The notes: generated by a model from the letters alone, not told the origin. 8,878 bases of DNA from JADFOB01 sp964651325 (GCA_964651325.1 CAZYXP010000164.1:1-8878); one strand, 5' to 3'; counted from the first letter of the stretch, positions 1-6,975 are shown. Numbers and translations: made by a program.

Positions 1-565
1 CGCCTCCGATCGCTGCATCCAGGTTACCCGTAGGCTCGTCGGCAAGCAAGAGCGCGGGGCGATTCACCAGGGCGCGCGCGATCGCAACACGCTGGCGTTC
101 CCCGCCCGATAACTCGTTGGGCCTGTGTCCTGCGCGGCCCGACAGCCCCACTCGTTCAAGGATTTCCTCCGCGTCTCGCCGAGCCTGCTTGCGCTCGCCC
201 AGCCACGCCCACGCCGAATGCGTGATCAAACGGGCGATCAAGACGTTTTCCAACGCCGTGAGTTCGGGAAGCAAATGATAGAACTGAAAAACAAACCCGA
301 CCTCGATGTTGCAATACCGCATCCGATCCCGATGGCTCAGGGCGAACAGGTCGTCGCCTCGAAAAGAGACATCGCCCAAATCGGGCACATCCAACGCACC
401 GAGAATATGCAGAAACGTGCTCTTGCCCGACCCGCTCGCTCCGTTGATCGCGATGAACTCGCCCCGATCCACCGACAAACCGGCCCCGCGCAAGACGCGC
501 ACCTCGGTCCGCCCCATGGTGTAGGTTTTGTGCAAGCGCTTGGCGACCAGTAACGGGCTACTCAT
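1..565 (-). CDS. lolD: LolD-type ABC transporter ATP-binding protein (3' end cut by window edge)
   Basis: This is the ATPase subunit of a lipoprotein-releasing (LolCDE-type) or MacB-like ABC transporter. It works on the cytoplasmic face of the inner membrane and powers the permease encoded just upstream. The 188 residues in the window show Walker A (GASGSGKST, about 42-50), a Q-loop glutamine near 94 (FVFQ), the ABC signature LSGGERQ (152-158), Walker B (LLLADEP, about 172-178) and the D-loop NLD (181-183). LolD proteins are usually about 225-235 residues, so roughly 40 C-terminal residues with the H-loop histidine lie outside the window. The ATG at 563-565 overlaps the end of the permease gene by 8 nt (ATGAGTAG), which fixes the start and suggests translational coupling. 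The family is certain. The Lol assignment rests on the neighbouring LolC-like permease and could be a related exporter of the same subfamily. Confidence 0.93.
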   Translation of the reverse strand, partial: MSSPLLVAKRLHKTYTMGRTEVRVLRGAGLSVDRGEFIAINGASGSGKSTFLHILGALDVPDLGDVSFRGDDLFALSHRDRMRYCNIEVGFVFQFYHLLPELTALENVLIARLITHSAWAWLGERKQARRDAEEILERVGLSGRAGHRPNELSGGERQRVAIARALVNRPALLLADEPTGNLDAAIGG

Positions 566-2150
566 AGCGAAGCGCCTTAACCGGCCAGACACGACCGGCC
601 AAATAAGCCGGGATCAGTGATCCCAATATCGAAGCCAAGACGGCAACAGTGCCAATCCAAAACACGTCCGGAGCATGCACCAACTCGGGAATCCGGTCGA
701 ACGAGTAAATGTCGGCGCTCCAAACGCGAAGCGCCGGATTGAGGTCCGCCAGCATGTCTTGAATGGTGTTGATGTTCCAGACGAACACACTGCCCAGCAG
801 GCAGCCCAGAATCGATCCGACCACCCCCACGGCGGCCGCGTAGACCATGAACAAGGCCGCCACACCTCGCGATGAAGCGCCCAATGACTTGAGAATCCCG
901 ATGTCGCGGGTTTTTTTCTCTACAATCATGTAGAAAATGCAGCCAACCAGGACAATGGCCACCACGCTGATCAATCCAAACAGCAAGGTGATCAGGATTT
1001 TCTCCTTTTCCACCGCCGCGATCAAAGGCCTTTGGATGTCCTCCCAAGTGAGGACCTCGGCGCGGTTGAGCTGCGAAATATCCTCAAATGTAAGGTCCGA
1101 CCCCAATGAGGCGCAAAACTCGTTGAAGGCCGCGGCAATCTGAGCCTTGCCCTCGTCAAGATCCACGCCTTCGCGAAGCCCGATCAAGAGCTGATTGGTT
1201 CGCGCGTGGGTCATGGTTCCGTCGGCTCGAGGCTGCGGATCCATGCCGAGTTTGGCCTGAAGCATGTCGAAATCGACGTAGACACAGAGCGTGTCGATTT
1301 CGAAGATGCCCGTTCTCGAATCGTCCGCATAGCGAAGCGACAGCTTGATGGGCGCCTCTCCGGTCATGTTCCCGCGTTGCGTCAGTGGAAGCAACGCCAG
1401 CGCGACCGGCGCGCCGCGCACCACGGGGCGATCAAACTTTCCGTCGGGGCGCCGAATGTTCATCAAGTCACAGCCGACGATGATGCCGCTGCGCTCGGGG
1501 CCGTCGATCGAGGGCTCGCCGAAGTCCGCTTGAAAACCACGAAAGCCGGAAAAACTGGGAACCACGCCCGGCCTGGGCGCAATTTCGTAGGGGGCCGCGT
1601 CGAACTCGGCGATCCTCTCCGGATCCGATTCCGAAGCCCGCCAGCGCGCGTTGGCTTCTTGCAGGGGCTTGGGCAAGCTGGGACGACCGGTCTCTTCATC
1701 CAGGCCGACCACGGCGATGCCCTGCTTGCCCAACCGCGTCGTGCCGGGGAAGTAGTGGTCGTAGTGCAAACCCTTCCCGAAGGAATTGACTTGCACATAT
1801 TGGTCCAACCGAATCCCGATCACGCGCGAAGGCTTGGTCCAATCCGTCGCGGGAACACGAAAGAGCCCGTAGCTGTAGATGGTTGGCGTGCTGAGCTTCA
1901 CGATGTCGCCGTGATGCTCCTCGATGTAGTCGGCAAATTCAGCGTAAAAAGGAAACCCCTGGAGTGATCCCCCCTCCAGCACCAGCTCGCTGTGAAGCCC
2001 GCGCGATCGGGATTTAATCGTGTCGAGGAATCCGCCCATGACGCTCATCACCACCAGCACCATCGCCACGCAAAGCATAACGGCGGCCACGCCGAAAAAA
2101 GCGATCAGCTTGGTGTGAAGATAGCGCCAGGCGAGAAACCATTTGTACAT
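558..2150 (-). CDS. lolC: LolC/LolE-family lipoprotein-releasing permease (FtsX-like)
   Basis: This is the inner-membrane permease partner of the following ATPase. By family it extracts outer-membrane lipoproteins and passes them to a periplasmic carrier. The 530 residues have the MacB/LolC layout: one membrane segment at about 15-38, a large periplasmic domain at about 40-380, then three membrane segments at about 384-410, 428-460 and 496-518. The coupling segment EKKTRDIGILKSLGAS (411-426) and the C-terminal end PVKALRYE closely match LolC/LolE proteins, as does TWEDIQRPLIAAVEKEK before the second membrane segment. LolC/E are usually about 400-415 residues, so the periplasmic domain here is about 100 residues longer than usual. 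The ATG lies 38 nt after the lysS stop, with no strong ribosome binding site visible. Only one permease is in the window, so whether it pairs with a second one (LolE) or forms a homodimer (LolF-like) cannot be told. Confidence 0.9.
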   Translation of the reverse strand: MYKWFLAWRYLHTKLIAFFGVAAVMLCVAMVLVVMSVMGGFLDTIKSRSRGLHSELVLEGGSLQGFPFYAEFADYIEEHHGDIVKLSTPTIYSYGLFRVPATDWTKPSRVIGIRLDQYVQVNSFGKGLHYDHYFPGTTRLGKQGIAVVGLDEETGRPSLPKPLQEANARWRASESDPERIAEFDAAPYEIAPRPGVVPSFSGFRGFQADFGEPSIDGPERSGIIVGCDLMNIRRPDGKFDRPVVRGAPVALALLPLTQRGNMTGEAPIKLSLRYADDSRTGIFEIDTLCVYVDFDMLQAKLGMDPQPRADGTMTHARTNQLLIGLREGVDLDEGKAQIAAAFNEFCASLGSDLTFEDISQLNRAEVLTWEDIQRPLIAAVEKEKILITLLFGLISVVAIVLVGCIFYMIVEKKTRDIGILKSLGASSRGVAALFMVYAAAVGVVGSILGCLLGSVFVWNINTIQDMLADLNPALRVWSADIYSFDRIPELVHAPDVFWIGTVAVLASILGSLIPAYLAGRVWPVKALRYE

Positions 2151-2189
2151 AGGCCATTAACTCAACAAGAGCGAATCGTCGTACCCCGA

Positions 2190-3821
2190 CTACCGATCAT
2201 CTCCCGACGATTGGGGGCGTTGCAGCGGAAAAAGAATCACATCTCGAATGCTCGGGCAATCCGTCAGCAGCATGACCAGACGGTCGATGCCCACGCCCAA
2301 CCCGCCGGCCGGCGGCATGCCATACTCCAATGCCATGATGAAATCTTCGTCCATCACGGCCATGGTCTCGTCACCCTCGCCGGCGAGCGTTTGTCGAAAG
2401 TTGTCCTCTTGGACCTCCGGATCGTTAAGCTCGGTATAGGCGTTGCCCAGTTCCATGCCACTAACGAAGGCTTCAAATCTCAGGGCGATCGAAGGATCTT
2501 CGGCATCGCGCCGCGTCAGTGGGCAGATGGCCGCAGGATAATCGTACACGAATGTCGGCTGAATCAGACGGTCCTCGACCGTTGCTTCAAACACGGCGTT
2601 GATCACCACGGCGTCGGCCATGGTCTTGTGATTGATCCCCAACGCGGTGGCTTTCTCCCGAACGCCAACCACGTCCGTCATCGAAACACCCGCGTATTCT
2701 TCAAGCAGATCGGCATATTTCCTGCGTGGCCAGGGCGGCGTGAAATCCAACACCGTGCCGTCGTACACGCCCGTGAGCTTGCCGGATTCGATCCCGGCCA
2801 GGGCCGTCCGATAAGCATCCAGATGGTGCTGTTTGGCGTATTCGCCGGCCGCTTCCGGGCTTTGCTGCTCGGAAAGGCGGGCACATTCCTTGCTGATCGC
2901 CTCGCACGTCGCCGGCACGCTTTTTTTCGTGGCGACCACAAACCCCGCGGCCGCCATCTGCTCGACCCGCTCCATCATGACGTTGTAGTCGGCGTAGGCC
3001 TCGTACAACTCGATCATCGTGAATTCGGGGTTGTGTTTCGTGCTAATGCCCTCGTTGCGGAAGTTGCGCGAAATCTCAAACACGCGTTCCATGCCGCCGA
3101 CCAGCAAGCGTTTGAGGTAGAGCTCGGGGCTGATGCGCAAGAATAGTTTCATGTCCAGCGTGTTGTGGTGCGTGGTAAACGGACGAGCGGCCGCCCCACC
3201 GTACATCGGCTGCAAAACGGGCGTTTCCACTTCGCAATAGTGGTGTTCCGCCAGCACGCCCCGAATCGCCCCAATGATCGCGCTGCGTCGCTTGAATACG
3301 TCGCGGACCTGCGGATTGACGAACAAATCGACATATCGCCGGCGATAGCGAAGATCGACATCCGTCAATCCATGCCATTTTTCCGGCGGCGGCAAAACCG
3401 CCTTGCAGAGCACCGTCAGCTTGTCGACCCACACGGTCAGCTCGCCGGTCTTGGTTTTGCCGATGATCCCCTCGGCTCCGATGATGTCACCCAATTCGAT
3501 TTTCTTTATCACGGGCCAAACATCGCCCAAATCCGCCCGGCTTAGGCCCAACTGTATCGTGCCCGCCGCATCGCGAATGGTGGAAAACGCGAGCTTGCCC
3601 ATGACCCGCAGGAGCGCAACCCGCCCCGCGACACGGACACGCTGCTCGCTCTTCTCCCCCTCCGCAAGCTCCAGCCCGACCGCTTGCTCGCGCACACTAT
3701 CGGTCGAGGCCACGTCGGCGAAGCGACCGCCGTACGGGTCGATGCCTAGTTCCCGCATCGCATCGCGTTTCACGCGCCGGTTGGTCCGCAGTTGATTCTG
3801 ATCTTGATTCTGGTTGGCCAT
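2190..3821 (-). CDS. lysS: Lysyl-tRNA synthetase, class II
   Basis: Charges tRNA-Lys with lysine in the cytoplasm. The 543-residue protein has an N-terminal OB-fold anticodon-binding domain (about 62-145, including RVRVAGRV and MGKLAFSTIRD), then the class II catalytic core. Motif 1 lies around 176-202 (VFKRRSAIIGAIR to EVETPVLQP). Motif 2 with the lysine-site region is at 208-275 (GGAAARPF, RNFRNEGIS, HNPEFTMIELYEAYADY), and motif 3 is at 508-534 (GLGVGIDRLVMLLTD, SIRDVILFP). These are diagnostic of LysRS rather than AspRS or AsnRS. The ATG at 3819-3821 is preferred because it gives the usual short polar N-terminus and has GGAG 4 nt upstream. The frame stays open to a GTG at 4076, but those 85 extra codons run through repeat-rich DNA and look non-coding. 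Between about residues 298 and 350 there is an insertion of roughly 48 residues compared with E. coli LysS, which explains the length over the usual 490-510. Confidence 0.97.
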   Translation of the reverse strand: MANQNQDQNQLRTNRRVKRDAMRELGIDPYGGRFADVASTDSVREQAVGLELAEGEKSEQRVRVAGRVALLRVMGKLAFSTIRDAAGTIQLGLSRADLGDVWPVIKKIELGDIIGAEGIIGKTKTGELTVWVDKLTVLCKAVLPPPEKWHGLTDVDLRYRRRYVDLFVNPQVRDVFKRRSAIIGAIRGVLAEHHYCEVETPVLQPMYGGAAARPFTTHHNTLDMKLFLRISPELYLKRLLVGGMERVFEISRNFRNEGISTKHNPEFTMIELYEAYADYNVMMERVEQMAAAGFVVATKKSVPATCEAISKECARLSEQQSPEAAGEYAKQHHLDAYRTALAGIESGKLTGVYDGTVLDFTPPWPRRKYADLLEEYAGVSMTDVVGVREKATALGINHKTMADAVVINAVFEATVEDRLIQPTFVYDYPAAICPLTRRDAEDPSIALRFEAFVSGMELGNAYTELNDPEVQEDNFRQTLAGEGDETMAVMDEDFIMALEYGMPPAGGLGVGIDRLVMLLTDCPSIRDVILFPLQRPQSSGDDR

Positions 3822-3825
3822 GCTT

Positions 3826-3829
3826 CTCC
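3826..3829 (-). promoter_or_regulatory. Ribosome binding site of lysS
   Basis: On the minus strand GGAG is followed by AAGC and then the ATG at 3821. The 4-nt spacing is a little short but usable. This is the main sequence argument for starting lysS at 3821 rather than at the GTG at 4076. Confidence 0.5.
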
Positions 3830-3902
3830 GCTCGCCACGTAAGGCGCGCCCAATGGTAGTTCGTCGCGGCACGATTCGTACATGGATGTCACCGATTTCC
3901 CT

Positions 3903-3930
3903 GCGATCGTAACCGTCTGCCGCGATCGTA
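3903..3930. repeat. Direct repeat GCGATCGTA, two copies 19 nt apart
   Basis: GCGATCGTA occurs at 3903-3911 and again at 3922-3930, starting about 110 and 82 nt upstream of the lysS start codon. A 19-nt period is close to two helical turns, so both copies would face the same side of the DNA. That is compatible with a binding site for a dimeric regulator, though no regulator is known from the window. Confidence 0.4.
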
Positions 3931-3984
3931 CCCGCCGACCGCCGAACCCACAAACCCGAGACCACGCCTATGCCGTCGGCGGGT
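3930..3984. repeat. Inverted repeat ACCCGCCGAC / GTCGGCGGGT
   Basis: Arms at 3930-3939 and 3975-3984 are perfectly complementary over 10 bp. They can extend to 12 bp outward with one G-T wobble (3929/3985) and one G-C pair (3928/3986). The loop is 35 nt. It lies in the lysS leader region and could form a GC-rich stem in the transcript. No T-run follows on either strand, so it does not look like an intrinsic terminator. Confidence 0.5.
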
Positions 3985-4002
3985 GCCCCATACCTATTGG
4001 AC

Positions 4003-4120
4003 GTGGGGGAGCCGATGATCCGGCGGTCACGAAGCGGGGGTGGTCCAAGGGCTGGCGCCTGCGGCTCTGAGTCCACGGCACGCCGCGGCGTCGAACGGTT
4101 GCGGTCATCGGCTCCCCCAC
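4003..4120. repeat. Perfect 16-bp inverted repeat with 86-nt spacer
   Basis: The left arm GTGGGGGAGCCGATGA (4003-4018) is the exact reverse complement of the right arm TCATCGGCTCCCCCAC (4105-4120). The 86-nt spacer is GC-rich and contains the palindromes GGCGCC and CGCCGCGGCG. An exact 16-bp match is unlikely by chance in a 370-nt stretch. No transposase or target duplication is visible. It could be the ends of a small non-autonomous element, a paired REP-like repeat, or a long-range stem in the lysS leader RNA. Confidence 0.6.
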
Positions 4121-4137
4121 CTCTGAAAGAAGGTGGG
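4116..4137 (-). other. Local hairpin competing with the long inverted repeat
   Basis: CCCACCT (4116-4122) and AGGTGGG (4131-4137) form a 7-bp stem with an 8-nt loop. Positions 4116-4120 also belong to the right arm of the 16-bp inverted repeat, so in RNA the two structures would exclude each other. On the minus strand no T-run follows the local stem, so it is not a standard terminator. Confidence 0.4.
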
Positions 4138-4191
4138 CCGCCTGCGGTGGCTGATAGCTGACGGCTGTCCTGCCGGAACCATGATCGGCAA

Positions 4192-5256
4192 TTAGACCAT
4201 CGCTACGGATTTCCCTGCCGCCACGCGTGCCAGGTCGTTGATCAAATCCTCGACCGCCAACTGAGGATTGGCGTTGCTATCGAGATGAAGCTCGGCTCGC
4301 GCGAGCCGGGCGATGGCCGAGGCGCACGGTTTGACGCCGACCGATTCTGCTAAGGCCCGCGTCCTGTCCTCAAACCTTGAATAGACAAGCGCCAGGTTCG
4401 TATCGAGGCTGCGAAGCCAATCCGCGTACCAATCCGCGGCCCAGTGAAACATCTCTTTGAGACCGCGCCGCAGCGCCTCGGTCTCCGTGATTTCCTTGTC
4501 GCGCGCTTTGAATTTTGAGCCGACGGCCTTCGCCCCTTCCATCCACTGCTTGGCCACCGCCCCCGACGCCATGCGTTGAAGGCCCACGATGGCCTCGACC
4601 GCATGCATGGCCGGGGCAAAAAACTCGTCATCGGCATACCGCACAGCCACACCAATGCGCCCGTCGGCCGACATGGCGCACCATGCGACTTCCTCCTCAC
4701 CCAGCTTGGGGCGGAGTTCGGCCAGCTTCGCCCGGACGAAATCCGTCGGAAGCGAATCAAAGGAGACCACTTGGCATCGCGAGCGCGTGGTCGCAAGCAA
4801 TCGGTCCAACCGGCTGACCAGCAACACGAAAAACGTCTTGTCCGGCGGCTCCTCCAAAGTCTTGAGCAAAGCGTTTTGAGCTTGCACATTCATCAGATGC
4901 GCCTCGCGGACGAGGAACACCTTGCCCTTGCCTTGCATGGATGTCAGTTCCGCCGGCTCCACGATGAATTGCCGGACCACGTGGACGCTGAGTTCACGCG
5001 CGGTTTGCTTGCGAAGTTCCGGCTTGGCATGGTAACGAATCAGCTCGCGGTAGATCAGGTGGACGTCCGCATGCGACGCAATCTCGCCGCGGCCGTCATG
5101 CTCCAACAGAGCCGCCGCAAACGCCATCGCCAAAGTCTCCTTGCCAACCCCATCGGGACCGTGAAAAAGGTACGCGTGGGGCACGCGGGATTGCGCCAGC
5201 GCGTGCTCGAGTTGCCCTTGGGCGCTATCCTGATGTTTGACCGTGTCACACAGCAT
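4192..5256 (-). CDS. holB: DNA polymerase III delta-prime subunit (clamp loader)
   Basis: Delta-prime is the stator subunit of the clamp loader that places the sliding clamp on DNA. The 354-residue protein has the AAA+ fold: P-loop GPDGVGKET (33-41), a Walker B-like strand KVFLVREAH (112-120), then NVQAQNALLKTLEEPP (123-138), the signature shared by delta-prime and gamma/tau. The SRC motif (159-161), which carries the arginine finger, is present. The aspartate expected in Walker B is replaced by Arg117. A weak Walker B is common in delta-prime, which need not hydrolyse ATP. The four zinc-binding cysteines found in many clamp-loader subunits between the P-loop and Walker B are missing. The C-terminal part (about 215-354) is poorly conserved, as usual. 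The ATG overlaps the end of tmk by 11 nt, with GGAG 10 nt upstream inside tmk. The tmk-holB pair is common in bacteria and supports the call over dnaX. Confidence 0.9.
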   Translation of the reverse strand: MLCDTVKHQDSAQGQLEHALAQSRVPHAYLFHGPDGVGKETLAMAFAAALLEHDGRGEIASHADVHLIYRELIRYHAKPELRKQTARELSVHVVRQFIVEPAELTSMQGKGKVFLVREAHLMNVQAQNALLKTLEEPPDKTFFVLLVSRLDRLLATTRSRCQVVSFDSLPTDFVRAKLAELRPKLGEEEVAWCAMSADGRIGVAVRYADDEFFAPAMHAVEAIVGLQRMASGAVAKQWMEGAKAVGSKFKARDKEITETEALRRGLKEMFHWAADWYADWLRSLDTNLALVYSRFEDRTRALAESVGVKPCASAIARLARAELHLDSNANPQLAVEDLINDLARVAAGKSVAMV

Positions 5257-5989
5257 CGGCGATCGACTCCATCACGCTTCCTTGCACGGTCGCCACGTCG
5301 CCGCGGCCATCCACCTTCAAAACAGGGCGTGGATAGTACTCCCCTACGCCCAGGAAAAAGTCGCGCACTCGCCGGTGAAAATCCGTGGATCGCGCTTCCA
5401 TGGCGTCGGGGGCCGCGTCAGCGAACAACATGCCGCCGCCCGATTGCCCCCCCGATTTCGCGCGACGCTTGCCCGCATGATGTGGCTTTCGGCCAATCCG
5501 CTCGAAGCCCTCTTCCACAGCTACATCGAGCAACACCGTCAAATCCGGCCAGCGATCACCTACGACAAACTTAGCCAACTCAATCACGCGAGCGGGATCA
5601 AACCCGGCCGCCCCTTGATAAGCGCACGTTGACGTCACAAACCGATCGCAGACGACCGTCTTCCCCGCGGCCACGGCCGGGCCAATCACCTCGGCCAGCA
5701 ATTGCGCCCGCGACGCCATAAACAACAGCGCCTCGCACGTGACGTCCATGGCCGAGAGATCGTAATCCAAGAGAACCGAGCGAATCCGATTCCCGATCTC
5801 CGTTCCGCCCGGGTCACGGCAGGTAACCACGTCAAGGCCCGCGCGAGTCAGCGACTCGGCGAACCGCGCGGCCTGCGTCGATTTTCCGCAGCCGTCGAGG
5901 CCGTCAAACACGATGAATTTGCCCGTGGCCCAGTCCACAACACGCTGATCCGCGGCACCCTCTTGGACACGGTTGACCGGATCGACCAT
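5246..5989 (-). CDS. tmk: Thymidylate kinase (dTMP kinase)
   Basis: Phosphorylates dTMP to dTDP with ATP, an essential step toward dTTP, in the cytoplasm. With the ATG at 5987-5989 the protein has 247 residues. It shows the P-loop GLDGCGKST (30-38), RDPGGT (58-63, matching the family's REPGGT), CDRF (114-117, the DR[YF] motif) followed by TSTCAYQG, and the LLD strand near 153-155. The ATG overlaps the lipA stop by one base (TGATG). The GTG one codon upstream (5990-5992) would give a 4-nt overlap and is equally possible. The protein exceeds the usual 205-215 residues for two reasons: about 25 residues precede the first beta strand, and the LID region (about 165-199) carries a glycine- and alanine-rich insertion. 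A later internal start near the KFIVF strand cannot be excluded. It lies between lipA and holB and overlaps both. Confidence 0.93.
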   Translation of the reverse strand: MVDPVNRVQEGAADQRVVDWATGKFIVFDGLDGCGKSTQAARFAESLTRAGLDVVTCRDPGGTEIGNRIRSVLLDYDLSAMDVTCEALLFMASRAQLLAEVIGPAVAAGKTVVCDRFVTSTCAYQGAAGFDPARVIELAKFVVGDRWPDLTVLLDVAVEEGFERIGRKPHHAGKRRAKSGGQSGGGMLFADAAPDAMEARSTDFHRRVRDFFLGVGEYYPRPVLKVDGRGDVATVQGSVMESIADAV

Positions 5990-6915
5990 CACGGGGATTC
6001 AAGCCTTCCCAGCCGGCGCCGGCTTTCGTCGAACACTTCGTCGGCGTTGTAGCTGGACCGCACAAACGGCCCTGCGGCCACACTCAAAAACCCCAGCTCG
6101 CGCGCATAGTCGCCAAGCTCTTGAAACTCATCGGGGTGATAGAACTTCTTCACCGGGAAATGATGTTCGAGCGTCGGCTGCAGGTATTGCCCCACGGTCA
6201 GCACATCGCAGCCGACCGAACGCAAATCCACGAAGGCTTGCTTGAGCTCTTCGGTCGTCTCGCCCAATCCCGCCATGAGCCCCGACTTGGTGATCATCTT
6301 CGAATCAAGCTCTTTGACGGTCTTGAGCACTCCGAGCGAACGGCGATACCGCCCGGCCGGGCGAACCTCATGCGTCAGGCGGTCGACGGTTTCGAGGTTG
6401 TGGTTGTACAAGTGAGGGCCGGCGTCTACGAGCGTCGCGATGCAAGCTCGGCGTCCGTGGAAATCCGCCGGGAGCACCTCGACGGTCGTTTCGGGGCATC
6501 GCGCGTTGATGTCTTGAACGCATTGAGCGAAATGGCCCGACCCTTCGTCGCGTAGATCATCCCGCGCTACCGCCGTCACCACCACATGCCTGAGATTCAG
6601 CTCGGCGACCGCTTCGGCCAGTCGTGCAGGTTCGTCCGGTGACACCGGATCGGGCTTGGCCGTTTCGACCGCGCAGAAGTGGCATCGCCGCGTGCATCGA
6701 TCGCCCAACACCATAAACGTCGCATGGCGCCGCGACCAACATTCCGACAGATTGGGGCACCGCGCCTCCTGACAGACCGTTGCGACGCCGCTCTGGGCCA
6801 CGACACGCTTGGTTTGTGAGAATTCCCCCGATGGCATCGGACGGCGCAACCATGGGGGAAGGCGGCGCTTCGGGCGCGTTCCCTCGCCCGGCAAGACTGT
6901 TAACTCCATACCCAT
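5989..6915 (-). CDS. lipA: Lipoyl synthase (radical SAM)
   Basis: Inserts two sulfur atoms into protein-bound octanoyl groups to make lipoyl cofactors for pyruvate and 2-oxoglutarate dehydrogenases and the glycine cleavage system. The 308 residues contain both cluster-binding motifs of the family. The auxiliary cluster cysteines are C48, C53 and C59 (CQEARCPNLSEC), and the radical SAM motif CTRRCHFC has C74, C78 and C81. The C-terminal RSS motif, whose serine ligates the auxiliary cluster, is at 286-288. Other family blocks include PDPVSPDEPARLAEAV, HNLETV and KSGLMAGLGET. The length is typical. ATG codons at 6915 and 6909 are both possible. The second has AGGG 8 nt upstream, a better spacing than the first, so the protein may begin two codons later. 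It is the first gene of the minus-strand train and its stop overlaps the tmk start. Confidence 0.97.
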   Translation of the reverse strand: MGMELTVLPGEGTRPKRRLPPWLRRPMPSGEFSQTKRVVAQSGVATVCQEARCPNLSECWSRRHATFMVLGDRCTRRCHFCAVETAKPDPVSPDEPARLAEAVAELNLRHVVVTAVARDDLRDEGSGHFAQCVQDINARCPETTVEVLPADFHGRRACIATLVDAGPHLYNHNLETVDRLTHEVRPAGRYRRSLGVLKTVKELDSKMITKSGLMAGLGETTEELKQAFVDLRSVGCDVLTVGQYLQPTLEHHFPVKKFYHPDEFQELGDYARELGFLSVAAGPFVRSSYNADEVFDESRRRLGRLESP

Positions 6916-6969
6916 ATCCCTATTCGCCTACCCTTTTCGAATCGCCCAAGAACACCCTCCACCGCACAG

Positions 6970-6975
6970 ATTGTA
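6970..6975 (-). promoter_or_regulatory. Candidate -10 element of the lipA operon promoter
   Basis: Read on the minus strand this is TACAAT, five of six matches to the sigma-70 -10 consensus, about 55 nt before the lipA ATG. No good -35 stands at 16-18 nt; the nearest candidate is TTCGAC at only 14 nt. The promoter is therefore weak, activator-dependent, or misjudged. It is the best minus-strand candidate in the divergent region. Confidence 0.35.

Larger units (their letters stand above)
3822..4191. other. 370-nt repeat-rich gap between holB and lysS
   Basis: This is the only long gap in the minus-strand gene train. It contains no reading frame with protein-like character. It does contain three inverted repeats (3930-3984, 4003-4120, 4116-4137), a 9-nt direct repeat GCGATCGTA at 3903-3911 and 3922-3930, and another 9-nt direct repeat CGCCTGCGG at 4056-4064 and 4139-4147. 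No clear -35/-10 pair was found on the minus strand, and no hairpin followed by a run of T that would end holB transcription. The stretch may be a long structured 5' leader of lysS or a decayed intergenic repeat element. The sequence alone does not decide between them. Confidence 0.6.

Noticed and set aside
911..917. A7 run (minus strand) in lolC as a possible slippery frameshift site
   Set aside because: It encodes Glu-Lys-Lys-Thr within the conserved EKKTRDIG segment and the frame continues normally. A similar A7 run in lysS (2921-2927) is likewise ordinary lysine codons.
1992..3146. 384-codon plus-strand reading frame opposite lolC and lysS
   Set aside because: It lies entirely opposite well-supported genes, spans their junction, and has the Arg/His-rich composition typical of antisense shadow frames.
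3822..4076. Extension of lysS upstream to a GTG at 4076 (85 more codons)
   Set aside because: The added residues resemble no LysRS N-terminus and run across inverted repeats. The ATG at 3821 has a ribosome binding site and gives the usual N-terminal length plus the known insertion.
3822..4191. T-box riboswitch upstream of lysS
   Set aside because: I searched the minus strand for the TGGNACCGCG T-box core and a terminator T-run and saw neither.
4576..5574. 332-codon plus-strand reading frame opposite holB and tmk
   Set aside because: Antisense shadow of two clearly identified genes, without recognisable domains.
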